A program made the translations under genes and the position numbers. 64,000 bases of DNA from assembly GCF_004349105.1 (NCBI RefSeq), contig NZ_SMLB01000024.1, positions 23,823 to 87,822 on the forward strand. The letters run 5' to 3'. Below, piece by piece: positions 52,892-62,245 of the stretch (position 1 is its first letter; each line of letters begins with the position of its first letter). Under the pieces are notes generated by a model, which ran no database searches, was not told the origin of the DNA, and worked only from the letters and a program-made list of their open reading frames with translations. This DNA comes from Jiangella aurantiaca (lineage in GTDB: Bacteria > Actinomycetota > Actinomycetes > Jiangellales > Jiangellaceae).

Positions 52892-53530
52892 CTACCGCAC
52901 CCCGGTGGGCCGGAACTGGACGCTGATGCGCGGCCCCACCGGCTTCGCCGTCTTCGGGACGGCGTGCTCCCAGGTGCGCTGGCACGACCCGCCCATGACC
53001 AGCAGGTCCCCGTGCCCGACGGCGAAGCGCAGGGTGGCGCTGCCGCCGCCGCGCTGGCGCAGCAGCAGCGCTCGCGGGGCGCCGAGCGACACGATGGCGA
53101 CCATGGTGTCCTCGGTGCGGCTGCGCCCGATGGTGTCGCCGTGCCAGGCGACGCTGTCGCGGCCGTCGCGGTAGAAGCACATGCCAGCAGTGGTGAACGG
53201 CTCGCCCAACTCGGCCGCGTAGTGCAGGCTCAGCGCCTCGCGCGCCTCCACCAGGAGCGGGTCGGGCAGCGGCTCACCGACGCCGTAGAAGCGGACCAGC
53301 CGCGGCACGTCGACCACCCGCTCGTACATGGTGCGCCGCTCGGCCTTCCACGGCACCGACTCGACCAACGCGGTGAACAGCTGGTCGGACCCGCCGACCC
53401 AGCCGCGTCGCACGTCGACCCAGGCACCCTGGGTCAGGACGGTGCGCTCGACGGTGCCGCCGAGCGGCCCCAACGTGGCGCCCCCGATGACGCCGTCGTC
53501 GAGCAGGGAGGCTTGAAACGCAACGCTCAT
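52892..53530 (-). CDS. AlkB-like Fe(II)/2-oxoglutarate dioxygenase
   Basis: The protein is 212 residues. Iron ligands H130 and D132 (AWHGDT) and H189 (WEHAVPK); 2OG-binding R201 and R207 (PRISVQFR). GMCFYRDGRDSVAWH resembles the AlkB nucleotide-lid region. It should demethylate alkylated bases in DNA or RNA. Nine bases after a short TPR gene, so co-transcribed with it. Confidence 0.9.
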   Translation of the reverse strand: MSVAFQASLLDDGVIGGATLGPLGGTVERTVLTQGAWVDVRRGWVGGSDQLFTALVESVPWKAERRTMYERVVDVPRLVRFYGVGEPLPDPLLVEAREALSLHYAAELGEPFTTAGMCFYRDGRDSVAWHGDTIGRSRTEDTMVAIVSLGAPRALLLRQRGGGSATLRFAVGHGDLLVMGGSCQRTWEHAVPKTAKPVGPRISVQFRPTGVR

Positions 53531-53539
53531 GGCTCAACA

Positions 53540-53914
53540 CTAGCCGTATTCGAACGGACGTTCTACCCCCGGTGGTGGAACAGGCTGGCCCGACGCCGCG
53601 CCCGCCCGCAGCGCCTCCACGGCGCCGTCCTCGTCCCCGATCTCATTCAGGACCCGGCCGAGCAGGATCAGCGCCCTGCCGTTGTCCGGCGGCGACGCGG
53701 CCGCGACCCCCTCGTCGATCAGCGCCCGGCCGCCGTCCACGTCGCCGTCCGCGAACAGCATCACGCCCAGCAGCGCCTTGGACTCTGACACCGCCGCTGG
53801 CAGGCCGGAGGCGATGGCCCGCTCGAACAGCGCCCGCGCCTCGTCCTCGCGGCCTTCCTCGGCCAGCCCGTCGGCGCGGTCGACCAGCGCCATCGGGTCC
53901 AGATCGTCGGTCAT
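53540..53914 (-). CDS. Small tetratricopeptide-type protein
   Basis: The protein is 124 residues. Repeats of the ~34-residue helix pair are visible (GLAEEGREDEARALFERAIA, KALLGVMLFADGDVDGGRAL, LILLGRVLNEIGDEDGAVEA). Probably a protein-binding helper. First gene of a two-gene unit with the AlkB-like enzyme. Confidence 0.75.
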   Translation of the reverse strand: MTDDLDPMALVDRADGLAEEGREDEARALFERAIASGLPAAVSESKALLGVMLFADGDVDGGRALIDEGVAAASPPDNGRALILLGRVLNEIGDEDGAVEALRAGAASGQPVPPPGVERPFEYG

Positions 53915-54039
53915 CGGCCCCAGCCAACCCGACGAAGGCGAACGGCGGGCGAACGACGGGCGACGATCACCCCTGGACGACGCGATCCCCGTGCGGCCAG
54001 GATGAGCGCGACCCCGTGGCCGCCCGCGAAGGAGCCGAC

Positions 54040-54819
54040 ATGACCGTTCTCGCCGACCTGCTAGACGCCGTCGCCGGCGGCCGCGTCGAGGTGCTCGACC
54101 TCACCGCGCCGCTCAGTTCGCAGACGCCGATCCTGAAGCTGCCCGAGCCGTTCGGCCAGACGGTCCCGTTCCAGCTGCACGAGATCAGCCGTTACGACGA
54201 CCGCGGCCCCGCCTGGTACTGGAACAACATCACCACCGGCGAGCACACCGGCACCCACTTCGACGCGCCCGTGCACTGGGTCACCGGGCAGGACGGCGGC
54301 GACGTCGCGCAGGTGCCGCTCCCCCGGCTGGTCGCGCCGGCCGCGGTCATCGACGTGACGGAGCGGGCGGCGGCCGACCCGGACTTCCTGCTGGAGATCG
54401 ACGACGTCAAGGCGTGGGAGACCGAACACGGCCCGCTGCCCGACGGCGGCTGGCTGCTGCTGCGCACCGGGTGGGACGCGCGGTCGCACGACCAGGAGGC
54501 GTTCCTCAACGCGAACGAGGCCGGCCCGCACACGCCCGGCGTCAGCGTCGAGTGCGCCCGCTGGCTGGCCGACGAGACGCCCGTCATCGGCCTCGGCGTC
54601 GAGACCGTCGGCACCGACGCCGGAGCGGCGCACTCGTTCGACCCGGCGTTCCCGTGCCACTCGTTCCTGCTCGGCGCCGGCAAGTACGGGCTGACGCAGC
54701 TGCGGAACCTCGCCCAGCTGCCGCCGACCGGCGCGGTCGTCGTCGCGGCGCCGCTGCCGATCGTCGGCGGGTCGGGCAGCCCGGCGCGGGTGCTCGCGCT
54801 GGTCGAGCGGGCGGGCTGA
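54040..54819 (+). CDS. Cyclase / kynurenine-formamidase-like metal hydrolase
   Basis: The protein is 259 residues from ATG 54040, with AAGGAG six bases before it. The metal motif HTGTHFDAPVHW supplies H69, H73, D75 and H79 (PF04199 family). Cyclase-family enzymes open lactams or formamides. Five bases before the ThDP enzyme gene, so the two are an operon, and a shared pathway is likely. Confidence 0.88.
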   Translation: MTVLADLLDAVAGGRVEVLDLTAPLSSQTPILKLPEPFGQTVPFQLHEISRYDDRGPAWYWNNITTGEHTGTHFDAPVHWVTGQDGGDVAQVPLPRLVAPAAVIDVTERAAADPDFLLEIDDVKAWETEHGPLPDGGWLLLRTGWDARSHDQEAFLNANEAGPHTPGVSVECARWLADETPVIGLGVETVGTDAGAAHSFDPAFPCHSFLLGAGKYGLTQLRNLAQLPPTGAVVVAAPLPIVGGSGSPARVLALVERAG

Positions 54820-54824
54820 GGCCG

Positions 54825-56447
54825 GTGCGGGTCGCCGAGGCGGCGGGCCGGGCGCTGGCGCGGCTCGGCGTCCGCCAGGCGTTCGGCGTGGTCGGCAGCG
54901 GCAACTTCCACGTCACGAACGCACTGGTCGACGGTGGCGCGCGGTTCGTCGCCGCGCGGCACGAGGGCGGCGCGGCGACGATGGCCGACGCGTACGCGCG
55001 GATGAGCGGCGAGGTCGCCGCGCTCACCGTCCACCAGGGTTGCGGGCTCACCAACGCGCTGACCGGCATCGCCGAGGCGGCCAAGAGCCGCACCCCGCTG
55101 CTGGTGCTGGCCGCCGAGGCGACCGTCCCCGGCTCCAACTTCTTCGTCGACCAGCCGGCCCTCGCCGCCGCCGTCGGCGCGACGTCGGTCCGGGTGGCGT
55201 CCGCCGAGACCGCCCTCGACGACGTCGCGCGGGCGTATGCGCTGGCCCGGCACGATCGGCGCACCGTCGTGCTCAACCTCCCGCTCGACGTGCAGGGACT
55301 GCCGGTCGACGACGGCGCCCACGTGTGGCCCGCGGCGGCGCCGCCTCCCCCGCCACCGCCGGACGCGAGCGAGCTGGCCGCGCTGCTCGCGACGGCCCGG
55401 CGCCCGGTGCTGATCGCCGGACGGGGTGCGCGGCACGCCCGCGCCGAGCTGCTGGAGTTGGCCGACGCGTGCGGCGCGCTGGTCGCCACGTCCGCCGTCG
55501 CTCGTGGGTTGTTCCACGGCAGCCCGTGGTCGCTGGACGTGTCCGGTGGGTTCGCGTCGCCGCTGGCCGCGTCGCTGATCAGCGACGCCGACGTGGTCGT
55601 CGGGTTCGGCTCCGCGTTGAACATGTGGACGCTGCGGCACGGCCGGCTGATCGGGCCGGGCGCCCGGGTCGCCCAGGTGGACGTCGAGGACGGCGCCATC
55701 GGCCGGCACCGCCCCGTCGACGTCGGCGTCGTCGGCGACAGCGCGCAGGTGGCGCGGGCCGTCACCGCCGCACTCCACGGCCGGCACGGCATCGGGTATC
55801 GCAGTGACGACGTCCGCGACCGGATCGCCCGCGAGCTGCGGTGGCGCGACGTCGCGTACGACGACTGGGGCGGGGATGGGCGGATCGATCCGCGCACACT
55901 GACGATCGCCCTCGACGACCTGCTGCCGGCCGGGCGTGTCGTCGCCGTCGACTCCGGCAACTTCATGGGCTACCCGAGCATGTTCCTCTCCGTCCCGGAC
56001 GAGTTCGGCTTCTGCTTCACGCAGGCGTTCCAGTCGATCGGGCTCGGGCTGGCGACGGCGATCGGCGCGGCACTGGCCCGCCCGGACCGGCTCCCGGTCG
56101 CCGCCCTGGGCGACGGCGGCGCGCTGATGGCGGCGGCCGAGCTGGACACCGTCCGGCGGCTCGGACTGCCCATGGTCGTCGTGGTCTACAACGACGACGC
56201 GTACGGCGCGGAGGTGCATCACTTCGCCGGGGGCGAGCCGCTCGGCACCGTCACGTTCCCGGACACCGACATCGCCGCCGTCGGCGCCGGTTACGGGTTC
56301 GACGCGGTGACCGTGCGGTCGCCGGTCGACCTCGACTCCGTCCGCCACTGGGTCGACGGCGACCGGTCCCGCCCGCTCCTCGTCGACGCGAAGGTCGCCG
56401 CGCCGCACGGCTCCTGGTGGCTGGAGGAGGCCTTCCGCGGCCACTGA
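54825..56447 (+). CDS. Thiamine-diphosphate-dependent enzyme (acetolactate-synthase-like)
   Basis: The protein is 540 residues from GTG 54825. The PYR domain has the cofactor-activating Glu in AARHEGGAATMADAYA (E47) and HQGCGLTNALTG; a central domain follows a Pro-rich hinge (about 170-180); the PP domain has GDGGALM and YNDDAYG, the ThDP/Mg motif. The family decarboxylates 2-oxo acids and joins aldehydes. The neighbouring cyclase may supply or use its product. Function not identifiable further. Confidence 0.88.
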   Translation: MRVAEAAGRALARLGVRQAFGVVGSGNFHVTNALVDGGARFVAARHEGGAATMADAYARMSGEVAALTVHQGCGLTNALTGIAEAAKSRTPLLVLAAEATVPGSNFFVDQPALAAAVGATSVRVASAETALDDVARAYALARHDRRTVVLNLPLDVQGLPVDDGAHVWPAAAPPPPPPPDASELAALLATARRPVLIAGRGARHARAELLELADACGALVATSAVARGLFHGSPWSLDVSGGFASPLAASLISDADVVVGFGSALNMWTLRHGRLIGPGARVAQVDVEDGAIGRHRPVDVGVVGDSAQVARAVTAALHGRHGIGYRSDDVRDRIARELRWRDVAYDDWGGDGRIDPRTLTIALDDLLPAGRVVAVDSGNFMGYPSMFLSVPDEFGFCFTQAFQSIGLGLATAIGAALARPDRLPVAALGDGGALMAAAELDTVRRLGLPMVVVVYNDDAYGAEVHHFAGGEPLGTVTFPDTDIAAVGAGYGFDAVTVRSPVDLDSVRHWVDGDRSRPLLVDAKVAAPHGSWWLEEAFRGH

Positions 56448-56488
56448 CCGCCACCTCCCCGCGTTGATCAGCCCGCCCGCGCGACGAT

Positions 56489-57391
56489 CTACGGGTTCGG
56501 CGCCCGCAGCTGACCGGCGGCCGCGGCGACGACAGCGTCGGTCAGCTCGTCGAGCAGCGACGACGCCAGCTTCCAGCGCTGCCAGTACAGCGGCACGTCG
56601 AGGTGCCGGCCGCGCGCGAACTCGACCAGCCGGCCGTCGTCCAGGGCGGGCCGGGCCATCGTCTCCGGCACCAGCGTCCAGGCCAGCCCGAGGATCGCCG
56701 CGTCGGCGAAGCCCACCGACGACGGCAGGACCGTGACCGGCGGGTCGACCGGGCGGCCGGCCAGCTCGCGGGCGAACCGCGCCTGCAGCGCGTCCTTGCG
56801 GTTGAACAGCAGCGTCGTGGCCGACCCGAGCGCCGCCGCCGTCGGGCCGTCCGGGAACCAGCGGCGGGCGAACGCCGGCGACGCGACGCCGAGGTAGCGC
56901 ATCCGGCCGAGCGGGCGGACGCTGCAGCCCTGGACGGCGCGCGGGTCGGCGGTGACGGCGGCCATGACGACGCCCTCGCGCAGCAGCGTCGCCGAGTGGT
57001 CCTGGTCCTCCTGGTGGATCTCGAAGCACGCCGCCCGCTCCGTCGCCAGCCCGGTGAGCGCCGGCAGGAACCAGGTCGCCAGCGAGTCGGCGTTGACCGC
57101 CACCGGCAGCCGGACCTCGACGCCGCCGGGGTCGTCGCACAGCGCCGCGAGGGCCTCACCCTCCAGCAGCCGCACCTGGCCCGCGTACCGCGCCAGCACC
57201 TGTCCCGCGGGTGTGGCCCCGGCCGGGCGGGTCCGCGTCACGAGGATCCGGCCCAGCCGCGCCTCGAGCGCCTTGACCCGCTGGCTCACCGCCGACGGCG
57301 TCACGTGCAGCCGCCGGGCGGCGGCCTCGAAGCTGCCCTCCTCGACGACGGCGGCGAACGCGCTCAGCTGTGCCAGATCGATCCGGTTCAT
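56489..57391 (-). CDS. LysR-type regulator of the LysG/ArgP group
   Basis: The protein is 300 residues. N-terminal helix-turn-helix (FAAVVEEGSFEAAARRLH, TPSAVSQRVKALEARLG), then a periplasmic-binding-type effector domain. Divergent from a LysE-type exporter, exactly the LysG-LysE arrangement of actinobacteria, where lysine, arginine or histidine bind LysG to switch on the exporter. Control inference from context and a CTAAG...CTTAG repeat. Confidence 0.88.
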   Translation of the reverse strand: MNRIDLAQLSAFAAVVEEGSFEAAARRLHVTPSAVSQRVKALEARLGRILVTRTRPAGATPAGQVLARYAGQVRLLEGEALAALCDDPGGVEVRLPVAVNADSLATWFLPALTGLATERAACFEIHQEDQDHSATLLREGVVMAAVTADPRAVQGCSVRPLGRMRYLGVASPAFARRWFPDGPTAAALGSATTLLFNRKDALQARFARELAGRPVDPPVTVLPSSVGFADAAILGLAWTLVPETMARPALDDGRLVEFARGRHLDVPLYWQRWKLASSLLDELTDAVVAAAAGQLRAPNP

Positions 57392-57400
57392 GAAGCCATG

Positions 57401-57415
57401 CTAAGGAACGCTTAG
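57401..57415. promoter_or_regulatory. Likely LysG binding site
   Basis: CTAAG-n5-CTTAG lies between the divergent lysG-like (start 57391) and lysE-like (start 57462) genes. The spacing fits a LysR-type T-n11-A box. Confidence 0.5.
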
Positions 57416-57461
57416 AAACATTAGCTGGTTTTGATTTCGACCCGGCCCTACCGTCGGTGAC

Positions 57462-58061
57462 GTGTCCAGTGCCGCCATCGGGTTCGTCACGTCCCTCTCG
57501 CTGATCATCGCCATCGGGGCGCAGAACGCGTTCGTCCTGCGCCAGGGCATCAGCCGCCGTCACGTGCTCCCGGTGGTGCTGGTCTGCGCGGCCGCCGACG
57601 CGCTGCTCATCGGCGCCGGCATCGCCGGGCTGGGGGCGCTGCTGACCGCGCACCCGTGGGCGCTCGACGTGGCGCGGTACGGGGGTGCGGCGTTCGTGCT
57701 CGGCTACGGTGCCCTGGCCGCGCGCCGGGCGCTGCGCCCGTCGTCGCTGTCGACGGCCGGGCGCTCGGCGACGACCGCGCGGGCCGCCGTGCTCACCTGC
57801 CTGGCGTTCACGTTCCTCAACCCGCACGTGTACCTCGACACCGTCGTGCTGCTCGGCTCCCTGGCCAACCAGCACGGCGACGACGGTCGCTGGCTGTACG
57901 GCGCCGGCGCCGCGGCGGCGTCCATCGGATGGTTCACCGCGCTCGGGTTCGGCGCCCGGTCGCTCAGCTCGGTGTTCGAGCGGCCGCGCGCCTGGCAGGT
58001 CCTGGACGGCTCGATCGCGCTCGTCATGGCCGCAATCGGCCTCGGCCTGCTCCTCGGCTGA
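57462..58061 (+). CDS. lysE: LysE/ArgO-type amino-acid exporter
   Basis: The protein is 199 residues from GTG. Five to six membrane segments; the N-terminal [18 protein letters not shown] and [18 protein letters not shown] are the family motifs. It exports basic amino acids when they build up from peptides. The peptide importer and peptidases elsewhere in the window could supply such amino acids. Its monocistronic gene diverges from lysG. Confidence 0.9.
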   Translation: MSSAAIGFVTSLSLIIAIGAQNAFVLRQGISRRHVLPVVLVCAAADALLIGAGIAGLGALLTAHPWALDVARYGGAAFVLGYGALAARRALRPSSLSTAGRSATTARAAVLTCLAFTFLNPHVYLDTVVLLGSLANQHGDDGRWLYGAGAAAASIGWFTALGFGARSLSSVFERPRAWQVLDGSIALVMAAIGLGLLLG

Positions 58062-58122
58062 GTCGCTGACCTGGCTCCTCCCACGAACCGTTCGTCACGC
58101 GCCCGCGAGATGACCGGGCCCC

Positions 58123-60156
58123 TCAGCGCAGGCCGTTGCGGGTCGCGACCCCGATCAGCAGATTTGGGTCGTCGCTGATGATGCCGTCGACGCCGAGGTC
58201 GACGAGGCGCTGCATGATCGCCGCGTCGTTGACGGTGTACGGGACCACCTTGACGTGCATGCGCTGCAGGTCGGCGATCTCTGGGCCGTGGAAATAGGAC
58301 GGGTCCTCGCGCAGATACCAGTCGCTGGACTGGACCACGCCCTGCGACGGGTCGTGCACCTGCCAGTTCGCCGACACCGTCGAGGCGCCCGCGATCCGCG
58401 TCATCACGCCGAGGTTGCGCGAACGCCACCAGTCGATGCCGTCGGTCCACGGGCTCTTGACGGACGGATCGCCGTAGGCCGCCTGCAGCGAGCACTCGTC
58501 GGCGAGCGAGGCGCACTCGGCCGGGCCGTACTGCCAGACCAGCGCGACGGTCTCGATGTGCCGGTTCAGCTGGCGGGCGTAGCGGATCGTGCGCCAGTCG
58601 AACGACTGGATGGTCGTCCGGTCGACGAACCCGGCGTCCTCGATCGCCTCGACCAGCTTGTCCGTGAAGACGTCGTACGGCGCGGTGTCGTCCACCAGCG
58701 GGCTGATCTTGGTCTCGACGTTGAGCCGGACGTCGTCGCGGCCGCTCGCCTCGACCAGCGCGAACACCTCGTCCAGGGTCGGGATGCGCGCCCCCGGGAC
58801 GGCCACCTGCTCGGGCAGGTCGGCCGGCGTCTTCGAGCCGCAGTCGATGGTCGTGATCTGCGCCAGCGTGAGGTCGCGGACGAGGTCGCCGACATACGGG
58901 AACTCCGGGTCGCCGGGGGTGGCCGGGGCGGTGTCGACGCAGTGCGATGCGTTGATCGCGCGGTCGTGGCTGACCACCAGCACGCCGTCCTCCGTCACGC
59001 CGGTGTCCAGCTCCAGCGTCGAGACGTCCGGGTTCGCCAGCGCGTGCTCGAACGCCGGCAGCGTGTTCTCCGGACGGTCCCAGCGACCGCCGCGGTGGGC
59101 CTGGACGTCGAACGGCGACGCGACCGGCTCCGGCAGCGCGAAGCCGCGCTCGGCCATGACGCCGCGCAACCGGTTCGGGTAGTCGGTGATGATGCCGTCG
59201 ACGCCGTCGTCGATGAGCTTCTCCATCGTGGCGGGGTCGTTGATGGTCCACGGGACGACCTCGATCCCGGCCCGATGCGCCGAGCGGACCATCTCGCGGG
59301 TGACGTACGGGACGTAGTTCGGGTCGTTGACGGAGCCGCCCTGCGGGAAGCCGTGCACCGGAGAGAACGCGTCGGCGCCGAACGACTTGATCGCCGCGAT
59401 CGGGTCGTCGTCGAAGTCGTCGATGTCGATGCCGCCCAGCCACGGCGACGCGCCCGGCCGGTCGACCTGCAGGAAGTCGTAGTTCGTCAGCGCCACCAGC
59501 GGCAGCCGCGGCATGACCTCGCCCATCCGCATCAGCGCGCCCCAGTCGAAGGACTGGATGGTGACCTGCCGCTCCATGCGCGCGGCGCGGATCTCGCGGG
59601 CGACGACCTGGACGAACTGCTCGCGCGGCGCGGTCTCGTGCGGCGCGCCGGCCTCCACCTTGGTCTCGATGTTCAGCACGACGTCGTCGGCGTCGTACCG
59701 CTGCACCAGGTCGAAGACCTCGCTGAGCAGCGGCATGCCCGCGCCGGGCACGACCTGCTGCTCGGGGTAGCCGGCCAGCCGGCGGCTGCCGCAGTCCAGC
59801 GTGCGCAGCTGGGCGAGCGTGAGGTCCTTGATGTACCTGCCCTGGGAGTACGGGAACTGCGGGTCGCCCGGCGTGACGGGCTCGGTGTCGGCGCACTTGG
59901 CCGGGTTGATCCGGCGGTCATGCGTCACGACGGCGTAGCCGTCCTTGGTGATCTGGACGTCCAGCTCCAGCGTCGACACGCCCAGCTGCAGGGCGTTGCC
60001 GAACGACGCGAGCGTGCTCTCGGGCCGCAGCCCCAGCCCGCCGCGGTGGGCCTGCAGGTCGAACTCGGGGGCCGGCGTCGCCTGTGCCGGGGCGGCGAGC
60101 AGGCCCGCGCCCAGCACGGCGGCCGCGAGGGCGGTACGCAAGATTGGCATCGACAT
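58123..60156 (-). CDS. Secreted protein with two tandem GDPD domains
   Basis: The protein is 677 residues. Signal peptide about 1-26 (ILRTALAAAVLGAGLLAAPA). The first phosphodiesterase domain (about 33-350) has LQAHRGGLGLRPEST, LELDVQITKDG and VTHDRRINP; the second (about 355-670) has VQAHRGGRWDRPENT, LELDTGVTEDG and VSHDRAINA. Both carry His-Arg-Gly-Gly and Glu/Asp metal motifs, so both could be active on glycerophosphodiesters. ATG 60150 is an alternative start. A tail-to-head internal duplication is the simple explanation. The fusion is stated in findings. Confidence 0.9.
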   Translation of the reverse strand: MSMPILRTALAAAVLGAGLLAAPAQATPAPEFDLQAHRGGLGLRPESTLASFGNALQLGVSTLELDVQITKDGYAVVTHDRRINPAKCADTEPVTPGDPQFPYSQGRYIKDLTLAQLRTLDCGSRRLAGYPEQQVVPGAGMPLLSEVFDLVQRYDADDVVLNIETKVEAGAPHETAPREQFVQVVAREIRAARMERQVTIQSFDWGALMRMGEVMPRLPLVALTNYDFLQVDRPGASPWLGGIDIDDFDDDPIAAIKSFGADAFSPVHGFPQGGSVNDPNYVPYVTREMVRSAHRAGIEVVPWTINDPATMEKLIDDGVDGIITDYPNRLRGVMAERGFALPEPVASPFDVQAHRGGRWDRPENTLPAFEHALANPDVSTLELDTGVTEDGVLVVSHDRAINASHCVDTAPATPGDPEFPYVGDLVRDLTLAQITTIDCGSKTPADLPEQVAVPGARIPTLDEVFALVEASGRDDVRLNVETKISPLVDDTAPYDVFTDKLVEAIEDAGFVDRTTIQSFDWRTIRYARQLNRHIETVALVWQYGPAECASLADECSLQAAYGDPSVKSPWTDGIDWWRSRNLGVMTRIAGASTVSANWQVHDPSQGVVQSSDWYLREDPSYFHGPEIADLQRMHVKVVPYTVNDAAIMQRLVDLGVDGIISDDPNLLIGVATRNGLR

Positions 60157-60230
60157 GGCGCCGATCGTGTCCACACCGGTTGAACGCCGCGGGGTGGACA
60201 GGTGACAGGGAGCCGACCGGCAGACCGACA

Positions 60231-60908
60231 TCAGGCCATCGGGCGGGCGCTGACCAGTCCGGTCTGGTAGGCGATGACGACGAGCTGGGCGCGGTCGCGC
60301 GCGCCGAGCTTGATCATGGCCCGGCTGACGTGCGTCTTGGCGGTTGCCGGGCTGAGCGAGAGGGCGGCGCCGATCTCGGCGTTGGACAGCCCGGTGCCGA
60401 CCAGCGCCAGCACCTCGCGCTCGCGCTGGGTGAGCACGCCGAGACGGTCCTCGGCCACCTGGTGCGCCGCACGCGCCGCGGTGAACTGGGCGATCAGCCG
60501 CCGGGTGATCTTCGGCGCGAGCAGCGCCTCGCCGGCGGCGACGACGCGGATGGCGTGCAGCAACTCCTGCGGCCCGGCGTCCTTGAGCAGGAACCCGCTG
60601 GCGCCGGCCTCGAGCGCGTCGAACACGTACTCCTCGGTGTCGTACGTGGTGAGGATCAGCACCTTGACCCGCTCCAGGCCGGGGATGGCCGCGATGCGGC
60701 GGGTCGCCTCGATGCCGTCGAGGTCGGGCATCCGGATGTCCATGAGCACGACGTCGGGGCGCGACTCGCGGCAGCGCTCGATCGCCTCGGCGCCGGTGGC
60801 CGCCTCGCCGACGACGTCGATGTCGTCCTCGACGTCGAGCAGCACCCGGAAGCCCGCGCGGACCAGCACCTGGTCGTCGGCGAGCAGGACCTTCACCAGT
60901 TCGGTCAT
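60231..60908 (-). CDS. LuxR/NarL-type response regulator
   Basis: The protein is 225 residues. Receiver domain with D57 (VLMDIRMPD) and K (ILTTYDTEE to LLKDAG), and a C-terminal LuxR-type helix-turn-helix (LTQREREVLALVGTGLSNAE). ATG overlaps the kinase stop by 4 bases. It is likely phosphorylated by that kinase and may control the divergent MMPL gene. Confidence 0.94.
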   Translation of the reverse strand: MTELVKVLLADDQVLVRAGFRVLLDVEDDIDVVGEAATGAEAIERCRESRPDVVLMDIRMPDLDGIEATRRIAAIPGLERVKVLILTTYDTEEYVFDALEAGASGFLLKDAGPQELLHAIRVVAAGEALLAPKITRRLIAQFTAARAAHQVAEDRLGVLTQREREVLALVGTGLSNAEIGAALSLSPATAKTHVSRAMIKLGARDRAQLVVIAYQTGLVSARPMA

Positions 60909-62104
60909 CGGGCGGCGGCCTCGACGCGGTTCAGCGGCAGACGGGCGCGCACGCGGAAGCCGTCGCCGTCCGGTCCGGCCTCGAACGTGCCGCCGAGCAG
61001 CTCGCAGCGTTCCCGCATGCCGGCCAGGCCGCGCCCGGGCTCGACCGGCGGGCCGGCCGGCGCACTCAGCCCGCCGCCGTCGTCGGCGACCTCGAGCCGC
61101 AGCTCACCATCGCGCAGCTCGACGCCGACGGTGACCCGGGCCGGCCCGGCGTGCCGGATGACGTTGGTGATGCACTCCTGGACGATCCGGTAGGCGGCGC
61201 GGTCGACGGCCTCGGGCAGCGCGCCGGCGGGAACCGAGCCGGTGACCGCGACGTCCAGCCCGGCCCGCCGCGCCACCGCGAGCAGCTCGTCCAGCGCTCC
61301 GAGGCTCGGCCCGGGCGAGCCGTCGTCGTCGCCGCGCAGCACACCGAGGACGGAGCGCATCTCGCGCAGCGCCCGGGCGCTGGTCTGCTCGATGGTGAGC
61401 AGCGTCTCGCGGGCCCGCTCCGGCCGTTTGTCCAGCACGTGAGCCGTCACCCCCGCCTGCACGTTGATGATCGCGATGGCGTGCGCGACCGTGTCGTGCA
61501 CCTCGCGGGCGATGCGCAGCCGCTCGGCGTCAACCCGGCGTCGGGCCTCCTCGTCGCGGGTCCGCTCGGCCACCTCGGCCCGGTGCAGGGCGTCGGCGGC
61601 GATCACGCGGCGCGAGCGCACCGACTCCCCCAGCGCCGCCGCCATGATGGTCGCGCCGATGCGGAACGCCAGCCAGCCGATCCGCTCGCCGTCGTCGAAG
61701 TCGGTGGTGAGGATCCAGACGACGGCCAGCACCGCGAGGCCGTTCGCGACGATGACCAGCGAGCGGCGGCCGTCGCCGTGCGCCGTCACCGTGTAGATGG
61801 CCACGAACAGCGAGATCCAGCCCGGCCCGTCGGGATACCCGGCCGCGAAGTAGGCCACGCTGATCAGGCCGGTCGCGACGAAGACCGGAACCGGCCAGCG
61901 CCGCCGCACCAGCAGGAGCAGGCCGCTGAGCATGAGCAGCCCGTTGCCCAAGACGCCGAGCACGTCGAACGGACCGGCCAGCTCGGGGTCGGCCAGGATC
62001 GCCGAGTGCGTGCCCTGCACCTGCAACAGCGTGACGAAACCGGCGATCAGCACGTCCTGCGTCGGCGCCGACAGCGTCGGAAGGCGCCGTACCAACCGCT
62101 CCAT
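60905..62104 (-). CDS. Sensor histidine kinase (NarL/HPK7 type)
   Basis: The protein is 399 residues. An N-terminal membrane region of about six segments, a HisKA_3 dimerisation box with H203 (REVHDTVAHA) and a C-terminal ATPase domain (RIVQECITNVIRHAGPAR, GGLSAPAGPP, GLAGMRERCELL). It forms a two-component system with the response regulator. Divergent from the MMPL gene at 62246. The signal is unknown. Confidence 0.93.
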   Translation of the reverse strand: MERLVRRLPTLSAPTQDVLIAGFVTLLQVQGTHSAILADPELAGPFDVLGVLGNGLLMLSGLLLLVRRRWPVPVFVATGLISVAYFAAGYPDGPGWISLFVAIYTVTAHGDGRRSLVIVANGLAVLAVVWILTTDFDDGERIGWLAFRIGATIMAAALGESVRSRRVIAADALHRAEVAERTRDEEARRRVDAERLRIAREVHDTVAHAIAIINVQAGVTAHVLDKRPERARETLLTIEQTSARALREMRSVLGVLRGDDDGSPGPSLGALDELLAVARRAGLDVAVTGSVPAGALPEAVDRAAYRIVQECITNVIRHAGPARVTVGVELRDGELRLEVADDGGGLSAPAGPPVEPGRGLAGMRERCELLGGTFEAGPDGDGFRVRARLPLNRVEAAAR

Positions 62105-62245
62105 GGCAGCGATGGTAGCGACGCGGGCCGGGACGCCGCGTCCACTCGTGGGCGCACCGGGCTACTCCGGCGGGCGTAGCCCGGTACCGCCGAACGCGCC
62201 CCGCGGCCGACGACGGCGCCCGGGCCGTCCGCCCAGGATCGCGGT

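Noticed and set aside
54192..57140. 982-residue reverse reading frame
   Set aside because: It is antisense to the cyclase, ThDP and part of the LysR genes, with no domain signals.
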